This document shows positions 20,986 to 32,525 of a DNA stretch of 64,000 nucleotides, one piece after another. The notes below the pieces were generated by a model. That model had not been told where the DNA came from. It was given only the letters and a program-made list of their open reading frames with translations, and made no database searches. This DNA comes from Rhinopithecus roxellana (taxonomy: Eukaryota > Chordata > Mammalia > Primates > Cercopithecidae), in NCBI RefSeq assembly GCF_007565055.1, contig NC_044560.1:48039530-48103529 (forward strand), written 5' to 3'. The first letter of the stretch is position 1. Each line of letters starts with the position of its first letter. The translations under genes were made by a program, and so were the position numbers.

Positions 20986-21195
20986 GCTGGGGTTCTAGTA
21001 TTGGTTCTTCCACATGCTCGCTGCTTGACCCCCGGTTGTCACACCCTCTCTGCAGGCTACATCTGAAATGGGGATGGTGATGGCAGACTTTCAGGGACTG
21101 TTGTCAGAAGTAAATGAACTATAATCCACATGAGAGGATGAGAGTCTTTGATAGGCACTTAATCAGTGCTCAATGTATGTTAGTTTCTATTTCCG
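20986..21195 (+). repeat. MIR SINE, sense
   Basis: Sense MIR wording: ggttcttccacatgctcgct, ctgcttgacccccggttgtc, aaatggggatggtgatggca, and end tcagtgctcaatgtatgtta. Confidence 0.65.
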
Positions 21196-21690
21196 TCTAG
21201 TTATTCTTTGAATATGTGATAACCTTGTATATTATAGCAGGTTTCTCCTTTGCGGATGAGTGGCACATTGATCTAGAGAGTATGCCTCATTCGTGACTCC
21301 CAGTACAGGTCAACCAGCCTTAGACTGCATGTTCCCTAAAGGCAAGGACTGAAGAGGGTGCTATGCAGGGTCATGAATAATGAGATGCTTAATGTGAGCT
21401 TTTGGTTCATGGTGAATGACAAAATGATTTTTCCAAAAATGAACATTTTTTCTTTTCTTTTTTTAAATGTTAAAAATTTTAAAATTTAATAACTTACAGT
21501 ATTTTTACATAATTTTCTTGCTTTTCAACAGTAGTGTGCAACTCATAAACAAAGATCTAAGGAGCACAATGATACATGTATGTGATTTAAAAGAAGCATT
21601 TCAAAGAAACAGGAAAAAAATTACTTTCTTATTTAATACTATATCTATTGTCTTCATCATAACAGAAATCTAGAGCTATCACATCACCTC
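21196..21690. other. Gene-free interval, AT-rich
   Basis: A weak L2-like patch at about 21300-21355 (actgcatgttccctaaaggc). The rest is AT-rich with no recognised feature. Confidence 0.35.
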
Positions 21691-21691
21691 T

Positions 21692-21830
21692 TATCTGCTG
21701 ACACTGTGTTAACCACTATACATCCATCACCTCATTTAATCTTCACAATTCTGTGAGGTGGATACTGTGATTGACTTTATCTCCATATTAAAGACAAGGA
21801 AACAGAAGCTTAGAGACATTAAGAAATTTC
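21692..21830 (-). repeat. MIR SINE, antisense
   Basis: tgacactgtgttaaccacta, cacctcatttaatcttcaca, gtgaggtggatactgtgatt, gacaaggaaacagaagctta. Its end abuts the Alu that follows. Confidence 0.7.
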
Positions 21831-22140
21831 AGCTGAGTGCAGTGGCTCACACCTGTAATCTCAGCAACTTGTGAGGCCGAGGTGGGCGGATCACGAGGTC
21901 AAGAGATCGAGACCATCCTGACCAACACGGTGAAACCCCATCTGTACTAAAAGTACAAAAAAGATTAACTGGGCGTGGTGGTGCGCACATGTAGTCCCAG
22001 CTACTCGGGAGGCTGAGGCAGGAGAATCGCCTGAACCCGGGTGTGGAGGTTGCAGTGAGCCGAGATCACACCACTGCACTCCAGCCTGGCGACAGAATGA
22101 GACTCTGTCTCAAACAAAACAAAACAAAACAAAACAAAAC

Positions 22141-22170
<30 letters not shown>
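21831..22170 (+). mobile_element. AluS/Y-type, sense, with an (AAAAC)n tail
   Basis: Full-length Alu with ATCACGAGGTCAAGAGATCG and moderate divergence. The poly(A) tail has been converted to about eleven AAAAC units (22112-22170). Confidence 0.92.
22112..22170. repeat. (AAAAC)n microsatellite in an Alu tail
   Basis: Pentanucleotide array with almost perfect units; likely length-polymorphic. Confidence 0.95.
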
Positions 22171-22172
<2 letters not shown>

Positions 22173-22840
22173 TAAAGAAACATGTATCACAAAAGAGAAA
22201 GGTGTGAGACTTGAGCAATCTACAAATAGGTAATAAAACATATAAGAAGATACTCTACCTAATTCAGAAATGTGCATTTGAAACAGTGAAATATAACTTT
22301 TCATTACAGGAATTTTATAAACTGCCAATGCCTAGTATGAGTGAAGGTATGGGGAGATGAACGCCTACATTCACTGCCAGAAGGACTGCAAACTGCAAAC
22401 CAGGAAGCCCTTTCTACCTGGCCATCTACATTTTACATGGACTTACACTTTGATTCCAACAATCTCATTTTTAGTCATTTTCTTAAGGAAATAATTTGAC
22501 AATTACCAAGGATATATAAATATGGATGCCTACTGCAACTTTTTCCATAAGAGTAAGAAACCAATATAACCTGAAAGTCCATCAGTAGAGAACTATAAAT
22601 TACGAATGAATAAACTATGAATAGCAAATAAATTATGCTACATCTGTAGAGTGGGTACTGTATTGCTACTGAAATGGCTGAATTAGATTCCTGCATCAAG
22701 ACTTAAATAAATGCACTATATATTTAGCAGGAAAGCAATTTATAGAAAAATATGTATAAATATCATGCCATTATAGAAAGACCCATGTAAAGTACATTTA
22801 CACTTTCCTTTTCTCTTTCTTAACAGTGGCTATCTTTGGG
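22171..22840 (+). repeat. Old L1-related fragment (L1M/HAL1 type), sense
   Basis: Follows the order of the L1 ORF2 3' region: acaaataggtaataaaacat, aaatgtgcatttgaaacagt, ggtatggggagatgaacgcc, aagtccatcagtagagaact, aaaaatatgtataaatatca. All frames are broken. Confidence 0.55.
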
Positions 22841-22880
22841 TGTGTTGCAATTATTAAAGCCCTTTCCCTTTTTACATTAG

Positions 22881-22894
22881 TTTTTTTTTTTTTT
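22881..22894. repeat. T14 tract, possible poly(A) of a minus-strand insertion
   Basis: T14 directly left of the Alu/ZRSR2 unit. On the minus strand it is an A14 run at the 3' end of that unit. Confidence 0.6.
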
Positions 22895-22916
22895 CCTGTT
22901 TTCAAAAACAATTACA

Positions 22917-23197
22917 GGCCAGGTACAGTGGCTCACGCCTGTAATCCCAGCACTTTGGGAGGCCAAGGCAGGCGGATTGCTTCATCACAAGAGATCAAGA
23001 CCACCCTGGCCAACATGGTGAAACCCTGTCTCTACTAAAAGTACAAAAATTAGCTGGGTGTGGTGGTGCACACCTGTTGTCCGAGCTACTTGGGAGACCG
23101 AGGCAGGAGAATCACTTGAACCTGGGAGGCGGAGGTTGCAGTGAGCCAAGATCACTACACTGCACTCCAGCCTGGCAACAGAGCGAGACTCTGTCTC
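22917..23197 (+). mobile_element. AluS-type sequence without a poly(A) tail, joined to a ZRSR2 copy
   Basis: Full-length Alu from GGCCAGGTACAGTGGCTCAC to GAGCGAGACTCTGTCTC. Instead of an A tail, the next bases are antisense ZRSR2 coding sequence. Seen from the minus strand, a ZRSR2 exon runs straight into an antisense Alu at the GAGACAGAGTCTCGC position. Confidence 0.9.
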
Positions 23198-23407
23198 TCT
23201 CTTTCCAATAGCTTCTCTTCTTCTAGTTGTTGTTCTTCAGTAAAAGTGGCCTCCTCTTCCTCCTTCTGTGAGAGTCCTGCGTCTCTCAGTCAAGCAAGTT
23301 CCTGCTGACATCTCTTTCATTTCTCCGTCTTCAGGGCGGCCTTGTACTTTTTGTGGCTTGGTTTCTCTGGAAACGTCATCTTCTCGGGCGCAGCCATCTT
23401 GTCGGCC
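23191..23407 (-). pseudogene. ZRSR2P: ZRSR2 (U2AF35-related splicing factor) retropseudogene, 5' part
   Basis: ZRSR2 is the minor-spliceosome factor that recognises the 3' splice site of U12-type introns. On the minus strand the ATG at 23397 opens MAAPEKMTFPEKPSHKKY, which I recognise as the ZRSR2 N-terminus. All of residues 1-69 follow without an indel, then the match stops at 23191 in LLERERQ, where antisense Alu begins. Two in-frame TGA stops replace arginines at about codons 27 and 36, so it is not translatable. About ten bases of 5' UTR (GGGCCGACAAG) precede the ATG. Coding sequence from more than one exon is presumably joined without introns, which fits an mRNA-derived copy. The RNA-binding and zinc-finger regions of the parent are absent. 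The gene symbol is descriptive, not an assigned locus. Confidence 0.85.
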
Positions 23408-23484
23408 CTTTTTTTTCTTTTCAAAGCAGAAATCACATAATTTCATCTAAAATGAAGAGGGAGGAGAAATATGATATATGATAG

Positions 23485-23610
23485 AAATATGATAAAGCCT
23501 CTTATTTCATATTTAAGAAAATTAAGCCCAGCAGAGAGAATTACCTGGGGTCACTGAGCAAGTTAGTGACAGAGATAGTTTCAACCTAGAGACCCCAATT
23601 TTTGGTGTCT
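23485..23610 (-). repeat. MIR-like fragment, antisense
   Basis: tttaagaaaattaagcccag, gagaattacctggggtcact, gagcaagttagtgacagaga: decayed reversed MIR. Confidence 0.5.
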
Positions 23611-25303
23611 CTGTTTGCCACTTCACTGATTGTTTCACGGGTGTTTGAAAGATGTGTTCAGGTAATTCAATTGCATTCAGATGCATGTGAGCCCCTGGTG
23701 CTGCTGCTTCTGCTGATTGTATTATAGACCTGGCAGTTGGATCACTGTACTTCACTTATGCTTACAGACAGAAATGGAGGTCATCTGGTAGAGTCCTCTT
23801 ATTACACAGATAGGGAAGCTATGGGCCAGGGTCCCAGGTAGGTTCTCTGAAGGCAGACTTTGAGACTTGTATGAGAATTGTGAAGACCTGTGTGCAAGAA
23901 CTTTATTGGGATGAATCGGGATCAACACCTGCAGGTAAGTAAAGGAAGGAAAATTGGGCAGAGGGAGGAGATGGCTAGATGAAGTTCTAGCTAATCCTAC
24001 AGGAAACGTGGAAACTGGGATGGCATTGCAGAACTGTCCCAAATTAGGGCAAGGGGATGAGGATATTGTACTCCTATAATGGCTCACCAGCAATTGAATG
24101 AGAGCTATTTCAGGGAAAAGGAAGAGACTCTGGGCTGACAATTCTTTCCAAGCAAAGAAAAAGTGCAAAGGAGTTTCAGCTGAGAACTGTCAGCTACTAA
24201 TATTCCCAATAGGTGGGAGGGAATCTCCATGCTATGTCATAGGATCCACCTGTACCCAGAGAAATCAAATGGCCTACTTAAAGTCAGTGGCAAATTTGGG
24301 CTTAGAATTTATGGTCCATAGCTCAACTCTTTTCTCCAATGACAATGAGTAGGTTTCGTGCCCTGTTTGAACCTGGTAGATCCAGGAGTACTCCTTCTCC
24401 TTCAGAAACAACAGGGGATGGGAAAAGGAATATAAGGCAATGAAGGTAATGTTGGGCATTTCTTGGATTCTTCTTCAGTTGTCCAGTGATTGTCACCTTT
24501 CTTGGCAGATGCAAGAGTTCAGTGAATGAATAAAAGAGATGTTTGGAGTGTGACTCTGAACACATCTCATCAAATCTTTGAGCCTTTAAAGAGTCTTGTG
24601 ATAGAAGCAGGTGTTAGCATCTCTCTGAGGCCTTGTACCTGTGAGGAAGAGGATTTGGGAGAGGGGAGAGGAAGCACAAGGCAGCAGTGGAGTGAACCAC
24701 TGGTGTTTCTTATTCCACATGTTTTCATCTCAAAGAAACTCTCCCTTAGAGTACCCAGTCAAGAAAAGAAAAAAAGAGATACCCCCAAATCTGAAACATT
24801 AATGGTGTGTGATGATTAAACTCTTTGCTTCAAAAGAGTTCTTTGGAGAACAAACCCAAGCTTCCATAATCTCTTAAAAAGAGCAAATCTGTTTGATATG
24901 GAGCCGAAAGAAGGCTTTTAGAGTCCCTACCCCCTCATACCTCCACCTCCTGGCTCTTTAATTTCTTTTTCCTTTGTGTTCTCAGTGGGATTCTTTTATT
25001 TGTTATAACATTTTAAAAAGAAGCCGTCTTAATTTTTGAGCCATTGCTATCTCTGCATTTCACTGGCCGTGAACATGATGTAAATGACTCAGGAATCCAA
25101 TGGGAACTCAGATTCTCTAGTTGGTATCTTCTCTGGTCCTTGGTGGGACAAGTCTAGGAGACTAGTTACTGCCTTATTCTTCATCGTCCCAACACAATGA
25201 ACACATCCTTTTCCAGGGCATCATGGACTGACTCTCATGAGAAGTAGAAAAAGGGTTTCCACATCCATGTTTGGCAATTTTCCACCTTTTCCCTAATGGC
25301 CAG
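23611..25303. other. Gene-free interval; possible MIR split by an unidentified ~390-bp insert
   Basis: MIR-like antisense wording at about 23765-23835 and again at 24225-24345 appears to be one copy separated by 23836-24224, a segment I do not recognise (it contains caagaactttattgggatga). The remainder (24350-25300) shows no feature I can support; short open frames here are chance. Confidence 0.4.
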
Positions 25304-25402
25304 GTGTTAGCCAGGATGGTCTCAATCTCCTGACCTCGTGATCTGCCCGTCTCGGCATCCCAAAGTGCTGGGATTACAGGTGTGAGCCACCGTGCCCAGC
25401 CC
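25304..25402 (-). mobile_element. Alu 5' fragment, antisense, 3' two-thirds missing
   Basis: On the minus strand it reads the first ~98 bases of an AluY (GGGCTGGGCACGGTGGCTCA to CATCCTGGCTAACA), then stops. The body and A tail are absent. Normal insertions lose the 5' end, so this copy lost its 3' part after insertion. Confidence 0.88.
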
Positions 25403-25414
25403 AAAATCTTCAAA

Positions 25415-25840
25415 TTCTTAAACTCAATTCTACCTCTAGTATACTACCATACACATTGTTCAACCATTATGTATACAGATATATGTTCATTTTAGTATTA
25501 TTTGAAGTGGTGAACAAATTTAGAAAAAAATCTTCTGCGTGGCATGACTACTTCAGAGCATATTATGTAGCCATGAAAGAAAATGTTATTTACAAATGGA
25601 AAATGCTTATGCTATAATATTGTGAAAAAAGCATGATACAAAATTGAACATACAGAATGAGCACAATTTGGTGAAAAATAACAATCTGTTCTTTAAGAGA
25701 CAGAAGACACATTCAAATGTTAAGAGTTGTTTATATAATTGGTAGGATTATAAGTTTTTTCTCCTTTTTTGTTTCTGTGCAATTTCAAAAGTTCTTTTAA
25801 TAAATGTTAACAAATAATAAATAATGTTAGTAAAAGTTCA
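25415..25840 (+). repeat. Old L1-related fragment (HAL1/L1M type), sense
   Basis: attatgtagccatgaaagaa, aatattgtgaaaaaagcatg, cacaatttggtgaaaaataa and a terminal ttttgtttctgtgcaatttc match the 3' part of HAL1/L1M elements. Confidence 0.5.
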
Positions 25841-26014
25841 TTAATAAATAATGAAAACAAATTTGGTATTAAAAAACCATTGAAAATGGAAATCTGTTGG
25901 CTGGTGATTAGGCTTAAAAACTCCCTCTCCTTCCATAACTCAATTGCACGTACCTTCATCTGTTTCCTTTTATGGTTATCTGGGTGTTTTCCAGATTAGG
26001 CACAAGAACTTTAA

Positions 26015-26300
26015 TGAAAATGCAAAGAACACTGAGCTAGTAACCAGGAGATGTTGATTGTAGCCAGGGCCATGCCATTAACCCACCATGTGCTGCAGGG
26101 TGAATCCATTTTCCTCCTAGGGCCTCAATTTCTTTATCTATAAAATGAGGAGCTCTGGTTCCCTCCCATCCAACACAACTCAACACACACAGTTCTACTT
26201 TTATGGTTTTGTTATTGGGTTTACTGGAAAATTTTAAGTGAAAAATGATTCCTCTGTTACTTAAAGTTTTAAATACCATTGGAATGGATGATCTAGATTA
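26015..26300 (+). repeat. MIR SINE, sense
   Basis: ccagggccatgccattaacc, gggcctcaatttctttatct, ataaaatgaggagctctggt, and ggatgatctagatta at the end. Confidence 0.55.
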
Positions 26301-26344
26301 GTATAGATGACTAACTGCTTTTAGATTTTAGCTATTGTTTATAT

Positions 26345-29300
26345 CTCTCTTTAAAAATTTATTTTTTATTGTGTTGAAAAACGTAAAATCTGCCTTATTA
26401 ACCATTTTTAAGTGTACAGCACAGTATTGTGAACTATACACACATTGTTGTACAGCAGATCTCTAGGACTTTTTCATCTTGCATGACTGAAACTCTATGA
26501 CCATTGATCAGCAACTCCCCATTTTTTCCTAATCCCATCCACTGGCAGCCACCATTCTACCTGTGTCTAAAGGTTTGACTACTTTAGATATCTTGGATAA
26601 GTGGCATCATGCAGTATTTGCCCTTCTGTGACTAGCTTATTTCATTTAGCACAATGTCTTCAAGGTTCATCTTTTTAAAGCCTGAATAATATTCCACTGT
26701 ATGTTTATATCACATTTTCTTTATCCATTCACCCATAGATAGACATTTAGGTTGTTTCCACCTTTTGGCTATTGTGAATAATGATGCAATAAACATGAGA
26801 GTACAAATATTTTTGGGATCCTGATTTCAATTATTTTGGATGAATACCCAAAAGTAGATTGCTGGATGATATGGCAATTTTATTTTTAATTTTTTGAGGT
26901 ACCTCCATGCTGTTTTCTATAGCAACTATACCATTTTACATTTCTACCAATAATGCACAAGGGTTCCAATTTTTCAGCATCCTTGCCAGCACTTGTTATT
27001 ATTTTTTAAAAAATAATGGCCATCCTAACAGGTGTGAGTGATATCTCATTGTAGTTTTGATTTGCATTTCCTCGATGATCAGTGATGTTGAACATTTCTC
27101 ATGTACCTGCTGGCCATTTGTATGTCTTTGGAGAAATGTCTATTGAAGTACTTTGCTCACCTTTTAATTGGACTTTTTTTGGTGTTGTCATTCTTGAGTT
27201 GTAGGAGTTCCTTATATATTTTGAATATTAACCCCTTTTAAGATATATAGTTTGCAAATATTTTCTTTCGTTCTGTAGGTTGTCTTCTTACTCTGTTCAT
27301 TCTTTCTTTTGCAGTGAAGATTTTTAGCTTCATGCAGCCCTACTTGTCTATATTTTTCTTGTGCTTTTGGTGTCATATCCAATCATTGCCAAGATCAATG
27401 TTATGAAGTTTTCCACTATATTTTCTCTTAGAAGTTTCATAGTTTCAGGTCTTACATTTAAGTCTTTAAGCCATTTTGAGTACATTTTTGTGTATGGTGT
27501 AAGATAAGGGTCTATTTTCATTTTTTTTGCATGTGGATATCCAGTTTTTCCAGCACCATTTGTTGAAGAGACTGTTGTTACCCCATGTGTAGATGGCTGT
27601 CTCTGTCAAAGATCATTTGACCATATATGTGTGGGTTTATTTCTGGGCTCTGTATTCTGTTTCTTTGGTCACATTTCTGTCCTTATGTTAATACCATACT
27701 GTTTTGATTACTGCAGCTTTGTAATGTGTTTTGAAGTCAGGAAGTGTGAGTCCTCCAGATTTGTTCTTCTTCTTAAGATTGTTTGGGCTATTTAGAGTCC
27801 TTTGTGATTCCATATCAATTTTAGGATTGTTTTTACTATTTCTGAAAAAAAAAAAAAGACACTGGGGATTTTGATAGGGATGGCATTGAATTTATAGATC
27901 TCTTTGGGTAGTAGAGACATTTTAACAATACTAAGTCTTCCAGTTTAAGAACATGGATACCTTTCAATTTGTTTATATCTTCTTTAATTTCCTTTATCAA
28001 TATTCTTTAGTTTTCAGTATATAAGTCTTTCATCTCCTTAGTTAAATTGATTTCTAAATATTTTACTCTTTTTGGTTTTTTGTAAATATAATTATTTTCT
28101 TAATTTCCTTTTGGGATTATTCATTGCAACTGATTTTTTAATGGTGAGTTTATATCCTGCAGCGTTAATGAATTCATTATGTGAAATCTTTATGATTTTC
28201 TCTATATAAGATCATGTCATATGTGAACAAAGATAATTTTACTTCTTTCTTTCTGATTTGGATGCCTTATATTTCCTTTTCTTGCTAATTGCTCTGGCTA
28301 GGACTTACAGTACGATATTTGATGGTAATGGTGAGAATGGGCACCTTGCCTTGTTATTGATCTTAAAGAAAAGTTTTTAGTTTTTCATCATTTAGTATGA
28401 TACTAGTCATGATCTTATCATGTATGGCCCTCATTATGTTAAGGTAATTTTCTTTTATTTCTAATTTTTTGAGGATTTTATCATGATTGCATGTTGAATT
28501 TTGTCAAATGATTTTTCTGTATCTATTGGGATGATCATGTGATTTTAATCCTTAGTTCTGTTAATGTGGTGTATCACATTGATTGATGTCATATGTTGAA
28601 CCATCTTTGCTTGGTCATAGTGTTTGATTTTTTCAACATGCTGTACAATTCTGTTTGCTAGTATTTTGTTGAAGATTTTAGCGTGTATGTTCCTCAGGGA
28701 TGTTGGCCTCTAGTTTATTTTCCTCATAGTGTCTTTGTCTTTGGTATCAGGGTGATGCTGACCTCATAAAATGAGTTTGGAAATGTTCTCTTCCCTTCAA
28801 TTTTTTGGAATAGTTTGAGAAATACTAGCATCAGTTCCTCTTTAAATGTTTGATAGAATTATCCAGTGAAGCCATCTAGTTCTGGGCTTTTCTTTGAGGT
28901 TTTTAATTACTGATTCAATTTGCTTACTAGTTATAGGTTTTTTCTTACTAGTTTAGGTTTGCTCTTTTTATTTCTTCAGCATTCAGACTTGGTAGGTTAT
29001 ATGTTTCAGGAATATCCATTTCTTCCAGGCATATAATTTGTTGGCATATAATTTTTCTTAGCTATATCTTATAATTATTTTTATTGATGTAGCATCAATT
29101 GTAATATTTCCACTTTCATTTTTGATTTTATTTAGGTCTCCCTGTTTTTTTCTTAGTATAGCTAAAGGTTTGTCATTTTTGTTGATCTCTTGAAAAAGCC
29201 AACTCTCAGTTTCATTGATTTCTTTCTGTTGTTTACTATTCTCTGTTTCAGTTATTTCTGTTATAATCTTTGTTTTTCTTCATTTCTGCTAACTTTGGAT

Positions 29301-32300
29301 TTAGTTTGCTTTTATTGTTCCTTACAGTTCTTATAATTCCTTAAGATATAAAGTTAGGTTATTTATTTGAGATCTTTTTTCTTGTTTAATGTAGGCATTT
29401 ATCACTACAAACTTTCTTCTTAGTATGACTTTTGCTTATTTGCATAAGCTTTGGTATGTTGTGGTTTTGTTTTTATCTGTCTTAAGATATGTTCTAATTT
29501 TCCTTTTAATTGCTTCTTTGGTCCCTTGATTGTCGAGAAGTATATGATTAACTTCATGTATTTGTGAATTTCTCAGTGTTCCTTCTGTTATTGGTCTCTA
29601 GTTTTCATTCTATTGTGGTTGGAAATTGGTATGATTTCAGTCTTTTCAAATTTGCTAATACTTGTTTGGTAGCCTAATATGTGATCTATATTGGAGAATG
29701 TCCATGTGAACTTGAGAAGCATGTGAATTCTGCTGCTATTGGATGGAATGTTCTTTGTCTATTAGATCTATCTGATTCATAGGGTTGTTCAAGTTTGCTC
29801 TTTTCTTTTTGATTTTCAGTCTGGATGTTCTAGCTATAACTGAAAGTGAGGTATTCAAATCTTCTACTATGATTGCATTGCTGTCTGTTTCTCCTTCAGT
29901 TCTGTTAATATTTGCTTCATGTATTTGGGTGCTCTGATGTTGGGTACATATACATTTATAGTTGATTTATCTTTCTGGTAAATTGGCCCCTTTTATAATT
30001 ATATGATGTCCTCTTATGTCTATTGTGTCAGTTTTTGACTTAAAGCTTATTTTTTCTGATATAAGCATAGCCACCTCTGCTGTCTTTTGGTTACCATTTT
30101 CATGGACTATATTTTTCTATCCTTTTCTTTCAGTCTACATATGTCTTTAAATCTAAAGTGAGTCTCCCATAGGCAGCGTATAGTGAGATCTTGATTTTTA
30201 AAAATCCATTCAGCCACTCTATGTCTTATGATTGGGAATTTAATCCATTTACATTTAAAGCAATTACTTATAGAGAAGGACTTTAGATTGCCTTTTGTTA
30301 ATTGTTTTCTGTCTTGTAGCTTTTTGTTCTTTTTCTTTCTCTCTTTGTATTGTCATTTTGGTATTGACATGTTTTGAATTGTTTCTTAATTTCCTTTATG
30401 TATCTTCTATGTGTATTTTCTGTGTAGTTAACATGATACTTACATAAAACACTTATAACAATCTACTTTAAGCTGGTAACAACTGAACTGCAATCACATA
30501 CAACTATACTCTTTAACTTCTTTCTCCTTCACACTTTGTGTTAACTCTTATACTATAATTAAAAGTGATTTATGGACCACCATTACAATATTCTGTATTT
30601 GTTTATACATTTACCTTTACCAGCAAGCTTTATACTTTCACATGTTTTTGTGTTGCTGTCTAGCATCCTTTTATTTCAACTTGAAGGACTCTCTATAGCA
30701 TTTCGTGCAAGTCTAATGGTGAGGAACTCCTTCAGCTTTTATCTGGGAAATTCGGTGTTTCTGCTTCATTTTTGAATGTCAGTTTTGCCATATATGGTAT
30801 TCTTTTTTCATTTTTATTTTTATGTTTTTTTACTTTTAGCACTTTGAATATATTCTCCTATTTCCTGCTGGCCTGCAAGGTTTCTGCTGAGAAACCCATT
30901 GATATTCTTATGTAGAATCCTTTTCATGTGGTGAGTAGCTTTCCTCTTGCTGCTTTCAAAATTCTCTCTTTGTCTTTGACTTTTGGCAATTTGACTATGA
31001 TGTAGAATTTTACAAGTTTATCTTAATTGGGATCCTTTAGGCTTCTTTTATCTGTATGTCCATTTCCTTCCCCAAAGTTGGGAAAATTTCGGCCATTATG
31101 TCTTCAAATAATCTTTATGCCATTGTCATTCTCTCTCAATCTCTCTCTTTTTCTCGTTTCCTTCTGGAGTAGCTATGTGTAATTAGTCTGCTTAATGGGG
31201 TTCCGTAAGCCCCTTAGGCTTTCTTCATTCATTTTCATTTTTTTTTCCTTTTGTTCTTCTGACTAGGTAATCTGAAGTGATCTGTTTTTGAGTTTGTTGA
31301 TTCTTTTTTCTGCTTCATCACTTTTACTGTTGAACCCCTCTAGTGAAATTTTCAATTCAGCTGTTGTGTTCTTAAGCTCCAAAATTGCTCTTGGTTATAT
31401 AAAATTTTTTCTCTTTGTTGATATTCTCATTTTGTTCATTTATCATTTTTCTAACATCTTTGTGATGGTTCTTTTGAATTCTTTGTCAGGTATTTCATAT
31501 ACCTCTATTTCTTTAGGGTTGGTTACTAGAGATTTATTTTGTTCCTTTGATTGAGATATGTTTCCCTATTTCTTTATGTGTCTTGTAACTGTGTTGGTAT
31601 TCATGCATTTGAAAAACAGCCATCTCTCCTAGTCTTTACTCACTGACTTCATACAGGGAAATAACTTCACCAGTTATTTCAGCTAGAGATTGTGAGGACC
31701 TCTCACGTCTTTTCTGGAGATGTGTTTTCTCTGGTTTCTCCCAATTAGAGAGGCTTGCAGGTTGTTTTTTTTTTCAGAGCTTGTAATCTCTTGCTCCCTC
31801 TGGTGTCTATCTCTAGTATTATGAGTTTTCTGGTGCAACCACAAGCAACTGAGTTTTTAGGTTTTTTTTTTGTTGTTGTTCCCTGTGGCCCTAAGCACAC
31901 GAGGTATGTTGGTTTCCCATTAGGACTCTGAACCAGATGAGGCAAAAACTCATCCCTCGGGAAACTCCCTGAAAAGGCAGAATGCTGGACACACACACCA
32001 CCCTCCTCTTTTTTTCCCAGCGAAAAAGCCACAGCTAGGTGCTTACTCCTGATTACAAGCCATGCTAATTTCTATTGGTGACATTACAAGTTCTCTGGCA
32101 CTGCAACAAGCCACTGACTCTCTTTTGCTCTCTGTGGCTCCCAGGCATCCAATGTATGTCAGTTCCCATGAATCTTCCGAGTCAGGTGAGACAGAAACCA
32201 GTTCCTTGGGCAGCCCCCCAAAAGCTGAAACTTGAACATAATTTCATTATTTTCTCTACCTGTCACAAGAGAAGCTGCATGTTGGGTTTTTCCTCCCAGA

Positions 32301-32525
32301 AATGTGCTGGCTTGGGGGAGGGGCTAACATTGTTGAAATGAAATGAATTTCTTACCTGTTTCAATGTAGCTGCTCTTGGCTTTGAGATTGCCTGGGGGTA
32401 TTGTGACTTCCTAACTGATTTCTAGGTTCTCATAAATACTTTTTGTCTGTATATTATTGTTTAGTTAATGTTTCTGTGGGGGAATGGGGTCTGGGGTTTC
32501 CTATTCCCCTATCTTGATGATGTCA
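26345..32525 (-). mobile_element. Old L1 (L1MA/L1PB age), antisense, near full length
   Basis: About 6.2 kb of reversed L1. The 3' end region is at 26345, with ORF2 C-terminal wording at about 26690-26860 (aatattccactgtatgttta, ttgtgaataatgatgcaata). The ORF2 N-terminal side is near 30250 (cattcagccactctatgtct), then ORF1, and a 5' UTR ending around 32525 (attcccctatcttgatgatg). All coding frames are destroyed; the longest remnants are under 100 codons. Divergence is clearly greater than in the L1s at 36012 and 49343. Confidence 0.85.

Noticed and set aside
23237..23446. 69-codon minus-strand frame over the ZRSR2 copy
   Set aside because: It is in a different frame from ZRSR2; the ZRSR2 frame has two stops. 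Only the pseudogene is real.
23752..24168. 138-codon minus-strand open frame
   Set aside because: No recognisable protein; crosses MIR-like sequence and the unidentified insert.
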